From NCBI GenBank assembly GCA_025370055.1, contig CP073041.1, positions 2,914,001 to 2,978,000 on the forward strand: 64,000 nucleotides of DNA, read 5' to 3'. Positions 10,579-20,830 of this stretch are shown here, piece after piece. The position numbers and the translations under genes were made by a program. Source of the DNA: Woronichinia naegeliana WA131. Lineage in GTDB: Bacteria > Cyanobacteriota > Cyanobacteriia > Cyanobacteriales > Microcystaceae. The notes beneath the pieces are model-generated. The model was not told the origin of the DNA. It was given only the letters and a program-made list of their open reading frames with translations, and searched no databases. Position 1 is the first letter of the stretch, and the number at the start of each line of letters is the position of its first letter.

Positions 10579-12339
10579 ATGCTGTCTTTCCTGCGGATTA
10601 AGAATTTTGCCCTCATTGATCACCTGGAATTAGGGTTTGGTCAGGGTTTAAATGTGCTGACTGGGGAAACGGGGGCTGGTAAGTCGATTATTTTAGATGC
10701 CATTGATATTTTGTTGGGTGGTAAAGTCAATGGTCGGGTGATTCGTCAAGGAAGCCACTATAGTCAGATTGAGGCCACTTTTCAGATTACGCCGGTTTTG
10801 GAAGCCTGGCTTATTTCCCAGGAAATTGAATCGTTAGAGACTGATAGTTTAATTTGTAGCCGTGAGTTGATGTTAACAGGGGATTCGCTGCGATCGCGCT
10901 CTAGGGTGAACGGAGTCGTGGTCAATCGTCAACTGTTGGCCGAACTGCGAGAAAAGTTGGTAGAGATCACCGCCCAGGGCCAAACCGTCCAATTAATGGA
11001 TTCGTCAGTACAGCGCAAGTTATTAGACCTCTACGGTGGTAAACCCCAATTAGCACAACGGGCCACAGTGGAAACGGCCTATCATCAATACCAAAGTTCA
11101 GTGCAGGCCCTAGAAGCCCGTCGTCAGTCTGAAAAAGATCGATTACAACGACTGGATATTTTAGAATATCAACTCAAGGAATTACGAGAAGCGCAACTGT
11201 CCGATGCCGATGAATGGGAAACCCTGGAACAGGAACGCGATCGCCTTTCCCATGTGGTTGAGCTACAGCAATTAAGTTATCAAGCCTATCAATTGCTTTA
11301 CCAAAATGATCGGGGCGACAATGCCGTTGCCGATTTATTGGCCCAAGCTGAAGGTATTGTTCAGGACATGATTCGCTATGACAGTGGGCTGGAATCCTTG
11401 TTAGAAATGCTCCGTAATGCCACCACTCAAGTGATCGAAACAGGGCAGCAATTAAATGTCTATGGTAATCACCTGGAAGCCGATCCCCAACGGTTAGCAG
11501 AAGTAGAAGAACGTTTATTACTCTTAAAACGGCTTTGTCGCAAGTATGGTCCCAGTCTCACCGAAGCGATCGCCTATTGGCAAAAATTAGAAAGCGAAGA
11601 ACAGCAAATTAATGATCAAGAACAATCCCTAGAAGTCTTAGAACAGGCCACGGAAAAAGCCAAAGTTACCCTAGAAAAAGAATGTGCGATTTTAACTCAA
11701 CTGCGACAACAAACTGCCCGTCAGCTAGAGCAAGAATTGGTGCAGCAATTAAAACCCTTGGCCATGGAAAAAGTCATTTTTGCCTGTCAAATTAACCCCA
11801 TTCCGCCCCAAGTCACGGGAGCCGATCAGGTGATTTTTTACTTTAGTCCTAATCCTGGCGAAAAGATTCAGCCCCTTTCCACAACAGCTTCGGGCGGTGA
11901 AATGAGTCGTTTTCTCTTAGCCTTAAAAGCCTGTTTTAGTCTGGCTGAGTCCGTTTCCCAAACCTTAATCTTTGATGAAATTGATGTCGGGGTTTCCGGT
12001 AAAGTGGCTCAAGCGATCGCCGATAAATTGTATCATTTAAGTCAACGGCAACAGGTACTCTGTGTCACCCATCAACCTTTGGTAGCGGCTTTAGCGGATC
12101 AGCATTTTCGAGTCGATAAAACCATTATTGAAGAAAGTAGTTTACCGATGGATCTCAACCTCGAAGCCGATCCATTATCAGACATTCGGACAGTGGTACG
12201 AATTACGCCCTTAATCACCTCGCAACACCGTCAGGAAGAACTAGCTCAATTGGCCGGTGGTCATTCTGCCCAGGAAGCCCTCACCTTTGCCCAGTCATTA
12301 CTAAACAAGGCCGAAATTTATCGCCAAAAACAAGCCTAA
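10579..12339 (+). CDS. recN: DNA repair ATPase RecN
   Basis: An SMC-like ATPase that acts at double-strand breaks with RecA. The 586-aa length is close to the normal 550-570. Walker A GETGAGKS is at residues 29-36 after the typical MLSFLRIKNFALIDHLEL start. The middle is long coiled coil (about residues 160-380). The ABC signature ASGGEMSRF is near residue 437 and Walker B TLIFDEIDVGVSG near 460, followed by the VTHQPLVAALADQHF helix. It is convergent with corA; the two stop codons are three bases apart, so any terminator must lie within the coding ends. Confidence 0.97.
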   Translation: MLSFLRIKNFALIDHLELGFGQGLNVLTGETGAGKSIILDAIDILLGGKVNGRVIRQGSHYSQIEATFQITPVLEAWLISQEIESLETDSLICSRELMLTGDSLRSRSRVNGVVVNRQLLAELREKLVEITAQGQTVQLMDSSVQRKLLDLYGGKPQLAQRATVETAYHQYQSSVQALEARRQSEKDRLQRLDILEYQLKELREAQLSDADEWETLEQERDRLSHVVELQQLSYQAYQLLYQNDRGDNAVADLLAQAEGIVQDMIRYDSGLESLLEMLRNATTQVIETGQQLNVYGNHLEADPQRLAEVEERLLLLKRLCRKYGPSLTEAIAYWQKLESEEQQINDQEQSLEVLEQATEKAKVTLEKECAILTQLRQQTARQLEQELVQQLKPLAMEKVIFACQINPIPPQVTGADQVIFYFSPNPGEKIQPLSTTASGGEMSRFLLALKACFSLAESVSQTLIFDEIDVGVSGKVAQAIADKLYHLSQRQQVLCVTHQPLVAALADQHFRVDKTIIEESSLPMDLNLEADPLSDIRTVVRITPLITSQHRQEELAQLAGGHSAQEALTFAQSLLNKAEIYRQKQA

Positions 12340-12342
12340 AGA

Positions 12343-13497
12343 TCAATCTTCCTTGATCCGATAGGAGGGTTTGAGCCAACCCCTACGCCAAAAGAAAAAG
12401 AGGGAACCAAAGGCGATCGTTAACATCACAATCCAGGTGCCAATATAGCCGTAGGGAGACTTTAATTCGGGCATTTCTTCAAAGTTCATCCCATAAACAC
12501 CGGCAATAAAGGTTAAAGGAATAAAAATCGTCGAAATAACCGTTAAAAATTTCATGACTTCATTCATTTTATTACTCATCGAGGTCATATAAACTTCCAT
12601 TAAACTGGCCGCTAGTTCTCGATAGGCTTCAATAATATCCAAAACTTGAATAATGTGATCATGACAATCTCGAAAATAGATGCGGGACTCCGTGCTAATT
12701 AAAGGATTAATATCCCTGAGTAACACATTCATAACGTGACGTAGTGGCCAAATTAAGCGTCGTAGAGCCAATAATTCCCGACGAATATTATAAATTTCTT
12801 CCATTAATTCTCCATCGGGATGACGAATGATGGTATCTTCTAAGGCCTCAATTCTAGCCTCATAGTCTTCCAAGAGAGGAAAATATTCATCAATTAACAT
12901 ATCCAGTAATAAATAAACTAAATAATCTGGCCCTTCCTGACAGACTTTGCCCTGGTTGGCTCGGATGCGATCGCGGACAGGATCAAAACAATCGGCCATT
13001 TCCGCTTCTTGGAAGGTTAATAAATAGCGTTTTCCTAAAACAAAACTCACCTGCTCACTTTCAAAACCATCTTCTTCTCGATTCGGACGGACACGATGGG
13101 CAATAATCATAATATGATCATGATAATCTTCCACCTTGGAACGTTGTGGAACATTGACCACATCTTCTAATAGGAGGGGATGTAATTTAAAAATTTCCCC
13201 CACTTGCTTTAAAATTTCTTCACTCCCTAAACCACGAATATCCATCCAGGAAACGGTATTTGTCCCTAAATAAGGACGCAAGGCATTGGGCGTTAAATCT
13301 GATTTGCGAATGGCATGATCGGAACTATAATCAATCAGAATAATTTTGGAGGGTTGGGCATCGGGTTCAATGCTGAGGGTGCCTGGTTCACTCCCTGGTT
13401 CATCATAAAAATAGTCAAAATAATCCTCTTCCTCTTCTGGTGCTTCCGTTGGTAATTGACGCAGCAGGAGTTCTGGATTGAGGCGTGATTGAGTCAT
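12343..13497 (-). CDS. corA: CorA-family magnesium/cobalt transporter
   Basis: A 384-aa protein with a large cytosolic N-domain (SWMDIRGLGSEEILKQVGEIF, then HPLLLEDVVNVPQRSKVEDY) and two C-terminal membrane helices. The selectivity motif YGMNF is near residue 337 after FIPLTFIAGV, and the last helix ends in the positively charged FFWRRGWLKP. It forms a pentameric inner-membrane Mg2+ channel in the family. The N-terminus has an extra acidic segment (EEEEDYFDYFYDEPGSEPG). The promoter would be in the 249-base spacer to dapF (13498-13746), in which I see no gene. Confidence 0.95.
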   Translation of the reverse strand: MTQSRLNPELLLRQLPTEAPEEEEDYFDYFYDEPGSEPGTLSIEPDAQPSKIILIDYSSDHAIRKSDLTPNALRPYLGTNTVSWMDIRGLGSEEILKQVGEIFKLHPLLLEDVVNVPQRSKVEDYHDHIMIIAHRVRPNREEDGFESEQVSFVLGKRYLLTFQEAEMADCFDPVRDRIRANQGKVCQEGPDYLVYLLLDMLIDEYFPLLEDYEARIEALEDTIIRHPDGELMEEIYNIRRELLALRRLIWPLRHVMNVLLRDINPLISTESRIYFRDCHDHIIQVLDIIEAYRELAASLMEVYMTSMSNKMNEVMKFLTVISTIFIPLTFIAGVYGMNFEEMPELKSPYGYIGTWIVMLTIAFGSLFFFWRRGWLKPSYRIKED

Positions 13498-13746
13498 AGG
13501 CTTTCCTGATTAAAAAGAGAGGTGAACCTGATTAAGCAGCCAGAGCAGAGGAGGAATGCTCCACCCATTTTCGAGAGTCATTTTTTCGCCCATGACCCTT
13601 CATAACGATTAATAATTAGTTTTTATTAAGATGGCATTGTCCGTAGTGATTTGCGCTGAATCTGAAGTTCAGAAACGGAGAAAAAACCAAGTCTTAACAA
13701 AAACGGGCTTGATCTTGATTAATACCCGATTGAGGTAATGGTTGCG

Positions 13747-14601
13747 TTAAGAAACTAGCAGGTTGTATGTTCCTGTAAAAACCCGTTGGGCTGGCCCAGT
13801 CATATAAATTCGTTGCTCACTGTCTGACCATTCAATTACCAGACAGCCCCCAGGCAATTCTACTATACAACGGCGATCGCTTTTCCCTGTCAAAACTCCA
13901 GCAACTACTGATGCACAGGCTCCTGTCCCACAGGCAAGGGTAATGCCAGCCCCCCGTTCCCAGACCCGCATTTTGAGGTAATCGGGGGCCACCACCTGAA
14001 TAAATTCCGTATTAGTGCGTTGGGGAAAGACGGGATGATGTTCAAATTGAGGGCCGATTATTTCCAGGGGAATGGCATTGACATCTTCGACAAATGTAAT
14101 ACAGTGAGGATTGCCCATACTCACACAGGTGACAGCCCAGGTTTGTCCGGCCACGTCTAAGGGCAGATTAATCACTTTTTCGGTTGGGTTAGCCAAAGTT
14201 GTCGGGATTTCTGAGGCGAGCAGATAGGGTTGGCCCATATCCACCCGAACTTGTCCAGCCGCTTCTATTTGAGGCGTGATCACTCCAGCTAAAGTGTGAA
14301 TGCGGTAGGATTTGCCCACCCGTTCCTGACCCTCTAATTCCGCCAGAAATCGCGCTAAACAACGAATACCGTTACCACACATTTCTGGTTCTGAACCATC
14401 TGCGTTATAGATCCGCATGGTATAGTCCGTGTCATCTTGACCAGGTAGCGCGAAAATAACTCCATCTGCCCCCACCCCAAAATGGCGATCGCAGATTTGG
14501 ATGGCTTGCTCTGGGGTTAGACAAGGGGTCGCACTATGACGATTATCAATCAGAACAAAGTCATTACCGAGACCATGATATTTGGTAAAAGCAAGGGACA
14601 T
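13747..14601 (-). CDS. dapF: Diaminopimelate epimerase
   Basis: Interconverts LL- and meso-diaminopimelate in the lysine and peptidoglycan pathway, without cofactor. The 284-aa protein has [16 protein letters not shown] at the start, the first catalytic Cys in [10 protein letters not shown] (near residue 75) and the second in [11 protein letters not shown] (near residue 225). Both thiols are present, so the enzyme should be active. It is monocistronic by position and divergent from the GST gene, with a 191-base intergenic region (14602-14792) that must hold both promoters. Confidence 0.97.
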   Translation of the reverse strand: MSLAFTKYHGLGNDFVLIDNRHSATPCLTPEQAIQICDRHFGVGADGVIFALPGQDDTDYTMRIYNADGSEPEMCGNGIRCLARFLAELEGQERVGKSYRIHTLAGVITPQIEAAGQVRVDMGQPYLLASEIPTTLANPTEKVINLPLDVAGQTWAVTCVSMGNPHCITFVEDVNAIPLEIIGPQFEHHPVFPQRTNTEFIQVVAPDYLKMRVWERGAGITLACGTGACASVVAGVLTGKSDRRCIVELPGGCLVIEWSDSEQRIYMTGPAQRVFTGTYNLLVS

Positions 14602-14792
14602 AGAAAAACCACCAGGGACAATTAAAAAAGAAGAATGGAGCCGATGAGCCTGTCCGTCAGTCTGTTTTGAGTTGTATCACAATCACCTGACAAGATAAAC
14701 GCTTTCTATGTTATGTTAACTTTTGTTGAGTCCAATGTGGGTAGTCAACTCTTCTCCATTATTGTCTAGATGCAAAAAATTCTCCAAACACC

Positions 14793-15587
14793 ATGTTAGA
14801 ACTCTATCAATTTGAATTGTCTCAATATTCAGAAAAAGTTCGTTTTATTCTAGATTATAAAGGGTTAGAATATCGCAAAATTGAAGTGGTTCCAGGGGTC
14901 GGACAATTAGAGCTATTGCGTTTATCTGGACAATCAAAAGTGCCAGTATTGAAAGATGGCGAGACGGTGATCGCTGACTCAACGGAAATTGCTTTTTATC
15001 TAGATCGGAAATTTCCAGAAAAACCCTTAATTCCCACTGATCCCGTGCTGCGTGGTCAATGTTTGTTAATTGAAGAATGGGCTGATGAATCGATTGGCTT
15101 AAAAGGTCGTAAAGCTTTCATTGGGGCCTTAAATCAAAATCCTAACTTTCGGACTTCCGTGTTACCCAAAGAAACCCCCAGTTTCCTGAAAAATCTGGTG
15201 GGAGCCGTCCCCTCTGAAATGCTAGATCTTCTCGGTACGGGCATTGGTTTTGGGGCAGATGCGGTCAAAGAGGCCATGCGCGGTTTAAAACAGGATTTAG
15301 AAGCCCTGAGTCTCATTTTGCAACATCAGCCCTATCTAGTGGGCAATGAACCGACTTTAGCGGATTTTACGGTGGCGGGTTTGAGTATGATTATCAAATT
15401 TCCGGCGGGAGACTACATCAATATTCCAGCAGAGTTAAAGGCAAAGGGCATTCCTGGTTTGGCTGATCACAGTTCTTATTTGCCTTTCTTTGAATGGCGC
15501 GATCGCCTGTATAGCCATTTCCGTAAAGTCTCTAACCATTCCCCTGCTAGTCCTGATAATCCCACGGTGATTACGATTGATGATTAA
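14793..15587 (+). CDS. Glutathione S-transferase family protein
   Basis: A 264-aa protein with a thioredoxin-like N-domain (LYQFELSQYSEKVRFILDYKG, VPVLKDGETVIADSTEIAFYLD) and an all-helical C-domain. The position used by Cys/Ser-type GSTs falls at SQYSEKVR, giving a Ser. The C-domain includes the N-capping type motif PTLADFTVAG. The substrate is unknown; cyanobacterial relatives are annotated as stress or dehalogenation-type GSTs without proof. It is convergent with the FAH-family gene at 15633. Confidence 0.85.
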   Translation: MLELYQFELSQYSEKVRFILDYKGLEYRKIEVVPGVGQLELLRLSGQSKVPVLKDGETVIADSTEIAFYLDRKFPEKPLIPTDPVLRGQCLLIEEWADESIGLKGRKAFIGALNQNPNFRTSVLPKETPSFLKNLVGAVPSEMLDLLGTGIGFGADAVKEAMRGLKQDLEALSLILQHQPYLVGNEPTLADFTVAGLSMIIKFPAGDYINIPAELKAKGIPGLADHSSYLPFFEWRDRLYSHFRKVSNHSPASPDNPTVITIDD

Positions 15588-15632
15588 TGGTCAATCACAA
15601 ATCCTCCGTCTTAGAGCTTAGAGCTTTTCTTT

Positions 15633-16415
15633 TTATGTCTTCTGCTTAACGGCGATCGCGGTTTCTAGAGAACCAATGCCTTCAATTTCAATGCGAACGG
15701 TGTCCCCCACTTGCAAAGGGCCAATCCCTTCTGGGGTTCCCGTCAAGATGATATCGCCAGGCAGGAGGGTCATAATCTGAGAAATATAGGACACCAAAAC
15801 GGCGGGGGAAAAAACCATCTCATTGATTTTGGCCGACTGTCGAGGGACAGTTTCTTCATTGACAAAGGTTTGCAGACGCGCATCGATGGTTAAATCACGG
15901 ATGATCCAGGGGCCCAGGGGACAAAAACCGTCAAATCCTTTGGCTCTCGTCCATTGACTATCCTGACGTTGTAAGTCCCTAGCGGTAATATCATTGGCAA
16001 TGGTATAGCCCCAAATTATGCTACTGGCCGCTTCTACGGAGCAATCCTTGGTGGTCGCACCGATTACTAACGCTAATTCTCCTTCGTAATCCACCCGTTG
16101 AGATTGAGCCGGATAAAAAACGGTCTGGCCATGGGCCGCGATCGCCGTAGGCGGCTTTAAAAAAAGTAAGGGTTCTGGCGGGACACTATTCCCTAATTCG
16201 GCTGCATGGGCGGGATAGTTACGACCCACCGCAATAATCTTAGAAGGAGTACAGGGCGACAGAAGCCTATAATCGGACTCGGCCAAAACCAGACCAGTAG
16301 ATTTCCCCCCTAACCAGGGAGCTTGATCGAGGACTTCAACAGAACGATTCGGTTGGAGCAACCCATAATACAACTGTTGATCCTGGCTTTGAATACGGAC
16401 ATAGCGTTGCGCCAT
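15633..16415 (-). CDS. Fumarylacetoacetate hydrolase family protein
   Basis: A 260-aa FAH-fold protein. The core GRNYPAHAAELGN, LFLKPPTAIAAHG, VDYEGELALVIG (metal-binding Glu residues) and GFDGFCPLGPWI, ending with the LLPGDIILTGTPEGIGPLQVGD stretch, match bacterial 2-hydroxyhepta-2,4-diene-1,7-dioate isomerase or acylpyruvase-type members. The exact reaction cannot be told; oxaloacetate decarboxylase or acylpyruvate hydrolase activity are both possible. The gene is divergent from rpsF. Confidence 0.88.
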   Translation of the reverse strand: MAQRYVRIQSQDQQLYYGLLQPNRSVEVLDQAPWLGGKSTGLVLAESDYRLLSPCTPSKIIAVGRNYPAHAAELGNSVPPEPLLFLKPPTAIAAHGQTVFYPAQSQRVDYEGELALVIGATTKDCSVEAASSIIWGYTIANDITARDLQRQDSQWTRAKGFDGFCPLGPWIIRDLTIDARLQTFVNEETVPRQSAKINEMVFSPAVLVSYISQIMTLLPGDIILTGTPEGIGPLQVGDTVRIEIEGIGSLETAIAVKQKT

Positions 16416-16597
16416 AGAAGCAAGAAACCATTACGGTCTGATCAAAAAAAGAATTGCAGTTGTCTAGCGATAAACTATCCTATCGTAGTATCATAGACAA
16501 TCCTTGCTTCAATAATGAATGCTTGATCACAAATCTTTGTAAGATTTTTTCAGCATTGACAAAGAAGCCTATTTGTCCATAAGGAGAACGTTTTCCC

Positions 16598-16960
16598 ATG
16601 ACCCCCTACGAAATGATGGTAATCCTGCGTCCTGATCTCTCGGAAGATCTTGTACAACAGGAAGTTACCAAATACCAAGAATTTTTAGCCCAATATAACA
16701 CCGAAGAATTAACCATCAAAGTCTGGGGTAAGCGTCGTTTAGCCTACCCAATCGGCAAGTTTCAAGATGGAATTTATCTGCTCTTGAATTACCGAGGTGA
16801 TGGCAAACAGGTTGCTCCCCTAGAACGGGCCATGCGTCTAGGTGATGAAGTCATTCGTTTCTTAACGATTAAATTATCGGATAAACCCGCGATCGCTGAA
16901 GTTGAAGTTCCAAACGCCATTGCCCCTCCGATTATTGCCCCTGTTCCTGCCCAAGTTTAA
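16598..16960 (+). CDS. rpsF: 30S ribosomal protein S6
   Basis: A 120-aa protein starting [17 protein letters not shown], with [23 protein letters not shown] in the middle and the [14 protein letters not shown] strand, the full S6 ferredoxin-like fold, plus a cyanobacterial Pro/Ala-rich tail. It binds 16S rRNA next to S18 in the small subunit. An AAGGAGAA Shine-Dalgarno site precedes the ATG by about 10 bases. The usual partners ssb and rpsR are not adjacent. The 182-base leader (16416-16597) may hold regulatory structure but I cannot define one. Confidence 0.97.
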   Translation: MTPYEMMVILRPDLSEDLVQQEVTKYQEFLAQYNTEELTIKVWGKRRLAYPIGKFQDGIYLLLNYRGDGKQVAPLERAMRLGDEVIRFLTIKLSDKPAIAEVEVPNAIAPPIIAPVPAQV

Positions 16961-17195
16961 GCCCTTATCCGTTGGAGAATGTTGACATTGGCTATCTCCA
17001 TTGCCAGAAAAATTGTGTTAGGCTAGTTTTGGTCAGGGTTTTACCTACCGTAACTCGTCTCACACAATCTTAAGGAAAGGGAAGTGCTCTGCGGGATTAA
17101 CCGTTTACCCACAGTGTTTCGCAAGTTTCCCCGTGCAGATAAAAGGTCTGAGACTTTCTAGAAGAAAGCTACAGTACACAGGAGCCGTCTGTCTG

Positions 17196-17336
17196 ATGGA
17201 CTACTTGGACAAATTAATTGAAAAGCTCAGAGAATTAGCCCAAAAGCTGATTGAACATTTGCTTGGCCCCCAGGCAGAACCGGAGCCTGAGTTGATTCCC
17301 ATTCCTGTCAAGGAACCTCACCGTCGTCATCGTTAG
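17196..17336 (+). CDS. Small conserved-type protein ahead of aroQ
   Basis: A 46-aa protein, MDYLDKLIEKLRELAQKL at the start: an amphipathic helix followed by an acidic-Pro segment (QAEPEPELIPIPVKEP) and a basic end HRRHR. I chose ATG 17196 over an upstream in-frame start at 17133 because AGGAG lies about 11 bases ahead and the upstream codons look non-coding. Only 21 bases separate it from aroQ, so the two are probably co-transcribed. Its function is unknown. Confidence 0.6.
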   Translation: MDYLDKLIEKLRELAQKLIEHLLGPQAEPEPELIPIPVKEPHRRHR

Positions 17337-17357
17337 TTAACTTCCCCCCTTATCGGA

Positions 17358-17837
17358 GTGTCTGATCAAGCTTTGCCATTGTTAAGCTTATTAGTATTGC
17401 ATGGCCCAAATTTGAATCTGCTCGGCCAACGGGAACCCCATATTTATGGATCTCTGACCCTAGCCAGTATTAATCAACGTTTAGCAGAAATTGCTGATCA
17501 GAACGGGGCTGCTCTGGCGATCGCTCAATCAAACCAGGAAGGGGTTTTAGTGGATCACATACAGGCGGCCCTGAACCAACATCAAGGAATCATGATTAAT
17601 GCGGGGGCCTATACCCACACGAGTGTAGCCATTCGAGATGCCCTCAGTGCAGTTAAAATCCCGACGGTAGAGGTTCACCTGAGTAATATTTATCAACGGG
17701 AAACTTTTCGACATCATTCCTACATTGCCCCGATCGCCATCGGACAGATCAGTGGTTTTGGTGCGAATAGCTATTATCTGGGACTTCAGGCTTTGATTGA
17801 TTATTTATTACTTAACCCTAGGGGCGTTAAAAGCTAA
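17358..17837 (+). CDS. aroQ: 3-dehydroquinate dehydratase, type II
   Basis: Third step of the shikimate pathway, trans-elimination of water from 3-dehydroquinate, by a dodecameric cytosolic enzyme. The 159-aa sequence has [19 protein letters not shown] (with the catalytic Tyr and Arg region), [41 protein letters not shown] and [14 protein letters not shown]. All type II motifs are present. The start codon is GTG, placed 21 bases after the small upstream gene. Downstream (17838-18060) I see no gene. Confidence 0.96.
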   Translation: MSDQALPLLSLLVLHGPNLNLLGQREPHIYGSLTLASINQRLAEIADQNGAALAIAQSNQEGVLVDHIQAALNQHQGIMINAGAYTHTSVAIRDALSAVKIPTVEVHLSNIYQRETFRHHSYIAPIAIGQISGFGANSYYLGLQALIDYLLLNPRGVKS

Positions 17838-18064
17838 ATTTAGTCTAGGGCAGGAATTGTTAAAAAATTTGGTTAATTTCAAGAATGGTTCTAAAATTGC
17901 CAAAGTTGTCAAAACCGTCTTTTACAAGAGAAATTAACGCTGGGCCAGAGAAGTGGTGGGGAAATAGGCCTGGAGTCAGGGCATTTGTCAGGAGATTTAG
18001 AGGCGATCATCCCATTGGGTGAACCTAGGCACGGAAGTTTTAGACTAAAATTTTATATACAGTG

Positions 18065-18149
18065 AGGCAAGAAATTCGCGCAACTCGATGCAATGTTCTC
18101 CTCACACACGAAAAATCGCTTGTGCCGTCCTTCGGGGCGGTTCTTTTTT
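18065..18149 (+). ncRNA. yfr1: Candidate Yfr1 small RNA
   Basis: The sequence CTCCTCACAC at 18098-18107 matches ten of the eleven bases of the ultraconserved single-stranded Yfr1 motif ACTCCTCACAC; the first base is T instead of A. It is followed by a GC hairpin CCGTCC-TTCG-GGGCGG and a T-rich run, a standard terminator at 18124-18149. A TATATA -10-like box at 18053-18058 fits a start near 18065. Yfr1 in other cyanobacteria controls outer-membrane and stress mRNAs through that motif. The 5' stem-loop is not clear in this sequence, so the call is moderate. Confidence 0.55.
18124..18149 (+). terminator. Rho-independent terminator of the small RNA
   Basis: Hairpin with stem CCGTCC/GGGCGG, tetraloop TTCG, followed by TTCTTTTTT. 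The IS-A insertion starts 45 bases further on. Confidence 0.8.
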
Positions 18150-18193
18150 GACAAGATGATACGGATCGAACAGAAATTAGCGATCGCTACATA

Positions 18194-19880
18194 GGGCTTG
18201 CTGAAAAAAGCTGAAACCTTTACGGAGAAAAATAGTAGGCGAATTAAGAACCGCTAGAATGCACGAAAATAGGGTAGAATGCCTCAAAACCATTGCATTA
18301 AGAAGAGAGAAAGCAGATGTACCGAAAGCAACAGTACTCAATTGAAACACCAGAAAACTTGAAAAATCTGTTCGGCGGGCAGTTAGACGAAGAAAATCGT
18401 TGGATAGAAATGTCAAAAATGATTCTTTGGGAAGAATATGAGGAAGAATATGCAAAAAACTTCACAGAAAAAAAAGGAGCCCCAGCCAAATCATTTAGAA
18501 TGGCATTAGGAGCATTAATTATCAAAGAAATTTCAGGAAAAAGTGACAGAGAAACAGTAGAACAAATAAAAGAGAACCCTTATTTACAGTACTTTATAGG
18601 AATGGAAAGCTATAGTAGCAAAGAAGCATTTAATGCGTCAATGATGGTTCATTTTCGTAAAAAAATAGGAATGGAATTAATAAATAAAATTAATAAAGAA
18701 ATAGAAAAAAAGCGACGGGTGTAGCGTCAGAAAAAAAAGAAAATGAAGGAAAGTTATTGTTAGATGCGACTTGTACACCAGCAGATATAAAATATCCAAC
18801 GGATATAGGAATATTGAATGATGCCAGAGAAAAAACAGAAAAAATAATAGATAAGCTGTATGAAGAAATAAAAGAGAAAAGGAAAGAAAAGCCGAGGACT
18901 TATAGGGAAGTGGCAAGAAAAGAGTACTTAGCCATAGCAAAAAAACGTCGTGTGTCAAAAAAAGAAAGAAGAAAAGGAACAAAAAAACAACTAGGATATA
19001 TAAAAAGAAACTTGTCTCATATAGAAAAAATGATAGAAGAGGGAGCAAAGTTAGAAAAACTAACGAAAAAAGAGCAAGAAGAGCTTGTAACGATAGGAAA
19101 AGTGTATGAGCAACAGTTAGAAATGTATGAAAAAAAGACAAATAAAGTAGAAAACAGAATTGTGAGTGTAAGCCAACCTCACGTGCGTCCAATAGTGCGT
19201 GGAAAAGCGGGAAAAGCAGTAGAGTTTGGAGCTAAAATATCGGCAAGTAATGTGAATGGCTTTGTCTTCTTAGACAAATTAAGTTGGGATAATTACAACG
19301 AATCGGGAGATTTACAAGCGCGAATAGAAGAATATAAAAGGGAAACAGGATGTTATCCGGAATCGGTTCATGTGGATAAAATCTATCGAACAAAAGCGAA
19401 TCGAGCTTATTGTAAAGAAAGGGATATAAGAATGAGTGGTCCCCGATTGGGAAGACCGCCGAAAGAGGTGAGCAAAGAAAAAAAGAAAGAGGCACGCTCA
19501 GATGAAAGAGTGCGTAATGCCATTGAGGGTAAATTCGGACAGGGAAAGAGGAAATTTAGTCTTGGTCGAGTGATGGCCAAACTACCTGAGACCTCGGAAA
19601 CGGTAATTGCGATGAACTTTTTGGTAATGAATCTTTCTACTCTACTTCAGAAGACAAAAAGTAAAAAGTTGTAGAGTCGTTTTTCTTGTGAAAAATGGTG
19701 TTAATTTTCCTCTCTTTTGTGAGGAGTGATTTGTGTTGACCTTTTTAGACAGAAAGGAACAATAGATTAAACAAAATCTGTATTTTGATTTGTTTCCATA
19801 AGGATAAGTTATCTATGCTTTTTCAGTCCATACTTCCCTAACCCACATTTCTTTCGTTTTTTGACTTTTTCAGCAAGCCC
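18194..19880 (+). mobile_element. IS-A (IS5/IS1182-like), copy 1
   Basis: Ends GGGCTTGCTGAAAAA and TTTTTCAGCAAGCCC, 1687 bp, almost identical to copies at 23528-25215 and 41702-43389. Flanks are TACATA (left) and TAAGTA (right). The other copies have identical TANNTA on both sides, so this copy has lost its matched duplication, probably through recombination or deletion at one side. The right end directly abuts a truncated IS1-like gene. Confidence 0.93.
18317..19674 (+). pseudogene. IS-A transposase, frameshifted
   Basis: It should be 452 aa as in the intact copies. A seven-A run replaces eight A at about 18705-18711, so the frame ends at 18724 (NKEIEKKRRV) and the rest (18757-19674) is open in another frame. 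Domains: N-terminal DUF772 (SFRMALGALIIKE, ENPYLQYFIGMESYSSKEAF, MMVHFRKKI), central DDE start LLDATCTPADIKYPTD, coiled Lys-rich insert, then GFVFLDKLSWDNYNE and VHVDKIYRTKANRAYCKERD, with the final Glu region RNAIEGKFGQGKRKF. Inactive unless frameshifting restores it. Confidence 0.9.
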
Positions 19881-20830
19881 TAAGTATTTGTACGACGACG
19901 AAAGGCGGCTAAATAGCGTCGGATAGCACTATTAAATGCCTCAACGTGGTTGGCATGGACGTCCTTTTCTTCTGGTTTTTCTGTTGTCTCTGGATGTTCT
20001 GGTTTCGGAGTTTCTACTTTCTTTAGTTTACCCTCAGAATCTCGACGTTTACTACTCTTATTTTTTAGTCTTACTACAAGACCCTTCGGTAATACTTTGG
20101 TGGGACGACCTCGCTTTCCAGTCCTTAATACTTCGTGACAAATATTAAATAGCAGTTGACTATATCGCTTTTCTCCATCTGTAAATAACTGGAGAGATTC
20201 TGCACTCCTTTCAAATAATTCCGCTACCGTCATCATTGCTTCTAGAAATAATTTCTGCTCTTTTCGACCACATTTTAAATGCCAAATAAAGCGGCTAGCC
20301 CTGTCCATGAGCACGATTGTCCAACCCTCAGAGGCACTTGCTTCTTTATTTTTTCCAACTTTTGTGTATAGTTCATCCCCTTCTATTACTAATTTAACAA
20401 ATTCATTCACTAAGGCGTATAAAAATAATGTCTATTGTAATCCTGATAATTTCTTTTCCCAATTCAATATTGTTGTTTTCGCGTAGCCGAATACTCGGGC
20501 TGCTGCATTCAATCCTATTCCTTCCATTCTGGCTTTTAATACTTTTACAATTTCACTTAATGGGGTTTCTAAGCCAGCGATTACGCTACCATAAGTCTCA
20601 GCAAAACAAGAACTACATTCTTGACAAATGAACATTTTACGTTCCCCGTTACCTTTCGTTTGATAATGAGAATGTATTTTTACATTTTCACTATAGCAAT
20701 GAGGACAGTTTTTCTTGAATAAGGCATCCTCTTTCTCTTGGCACAAGCCAACATCATTCAGGATTTTCATATAGCTTTTCTTTAATATTGACATTGTTTT
20801 CTGTTTCCTTTTTCTTTGATATAATGACAA
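19881..20830 (-). pseudogene. IS1-family single-ORF transposase, amber codon and truncated 3' end
   Basis: Starts at 20830. The N-part is a zinc-ribbon and HTH (CPHCYSENVKIHSHY, CQECSSCFAETYG, LNAAARVFGYAKTTILNWEKK). An in-frame TAG at 20432-20434 interrupts it, and the same frame continues as TLFLYALVNEFVKLVIEGDE with the IS1-type catalytic part (VLMDRASRFIWHL, FTDGEKRYSQLLF, HVEAFNSAIRRYLAAFRRRTNTY). The last residues are cut by the IS-A end at 19880. Continuity of frame across the stop suggests one former ORF of about 315 aa, of the long-ORF IS1 type. Dead by both lesions. Confidence 0.8.
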
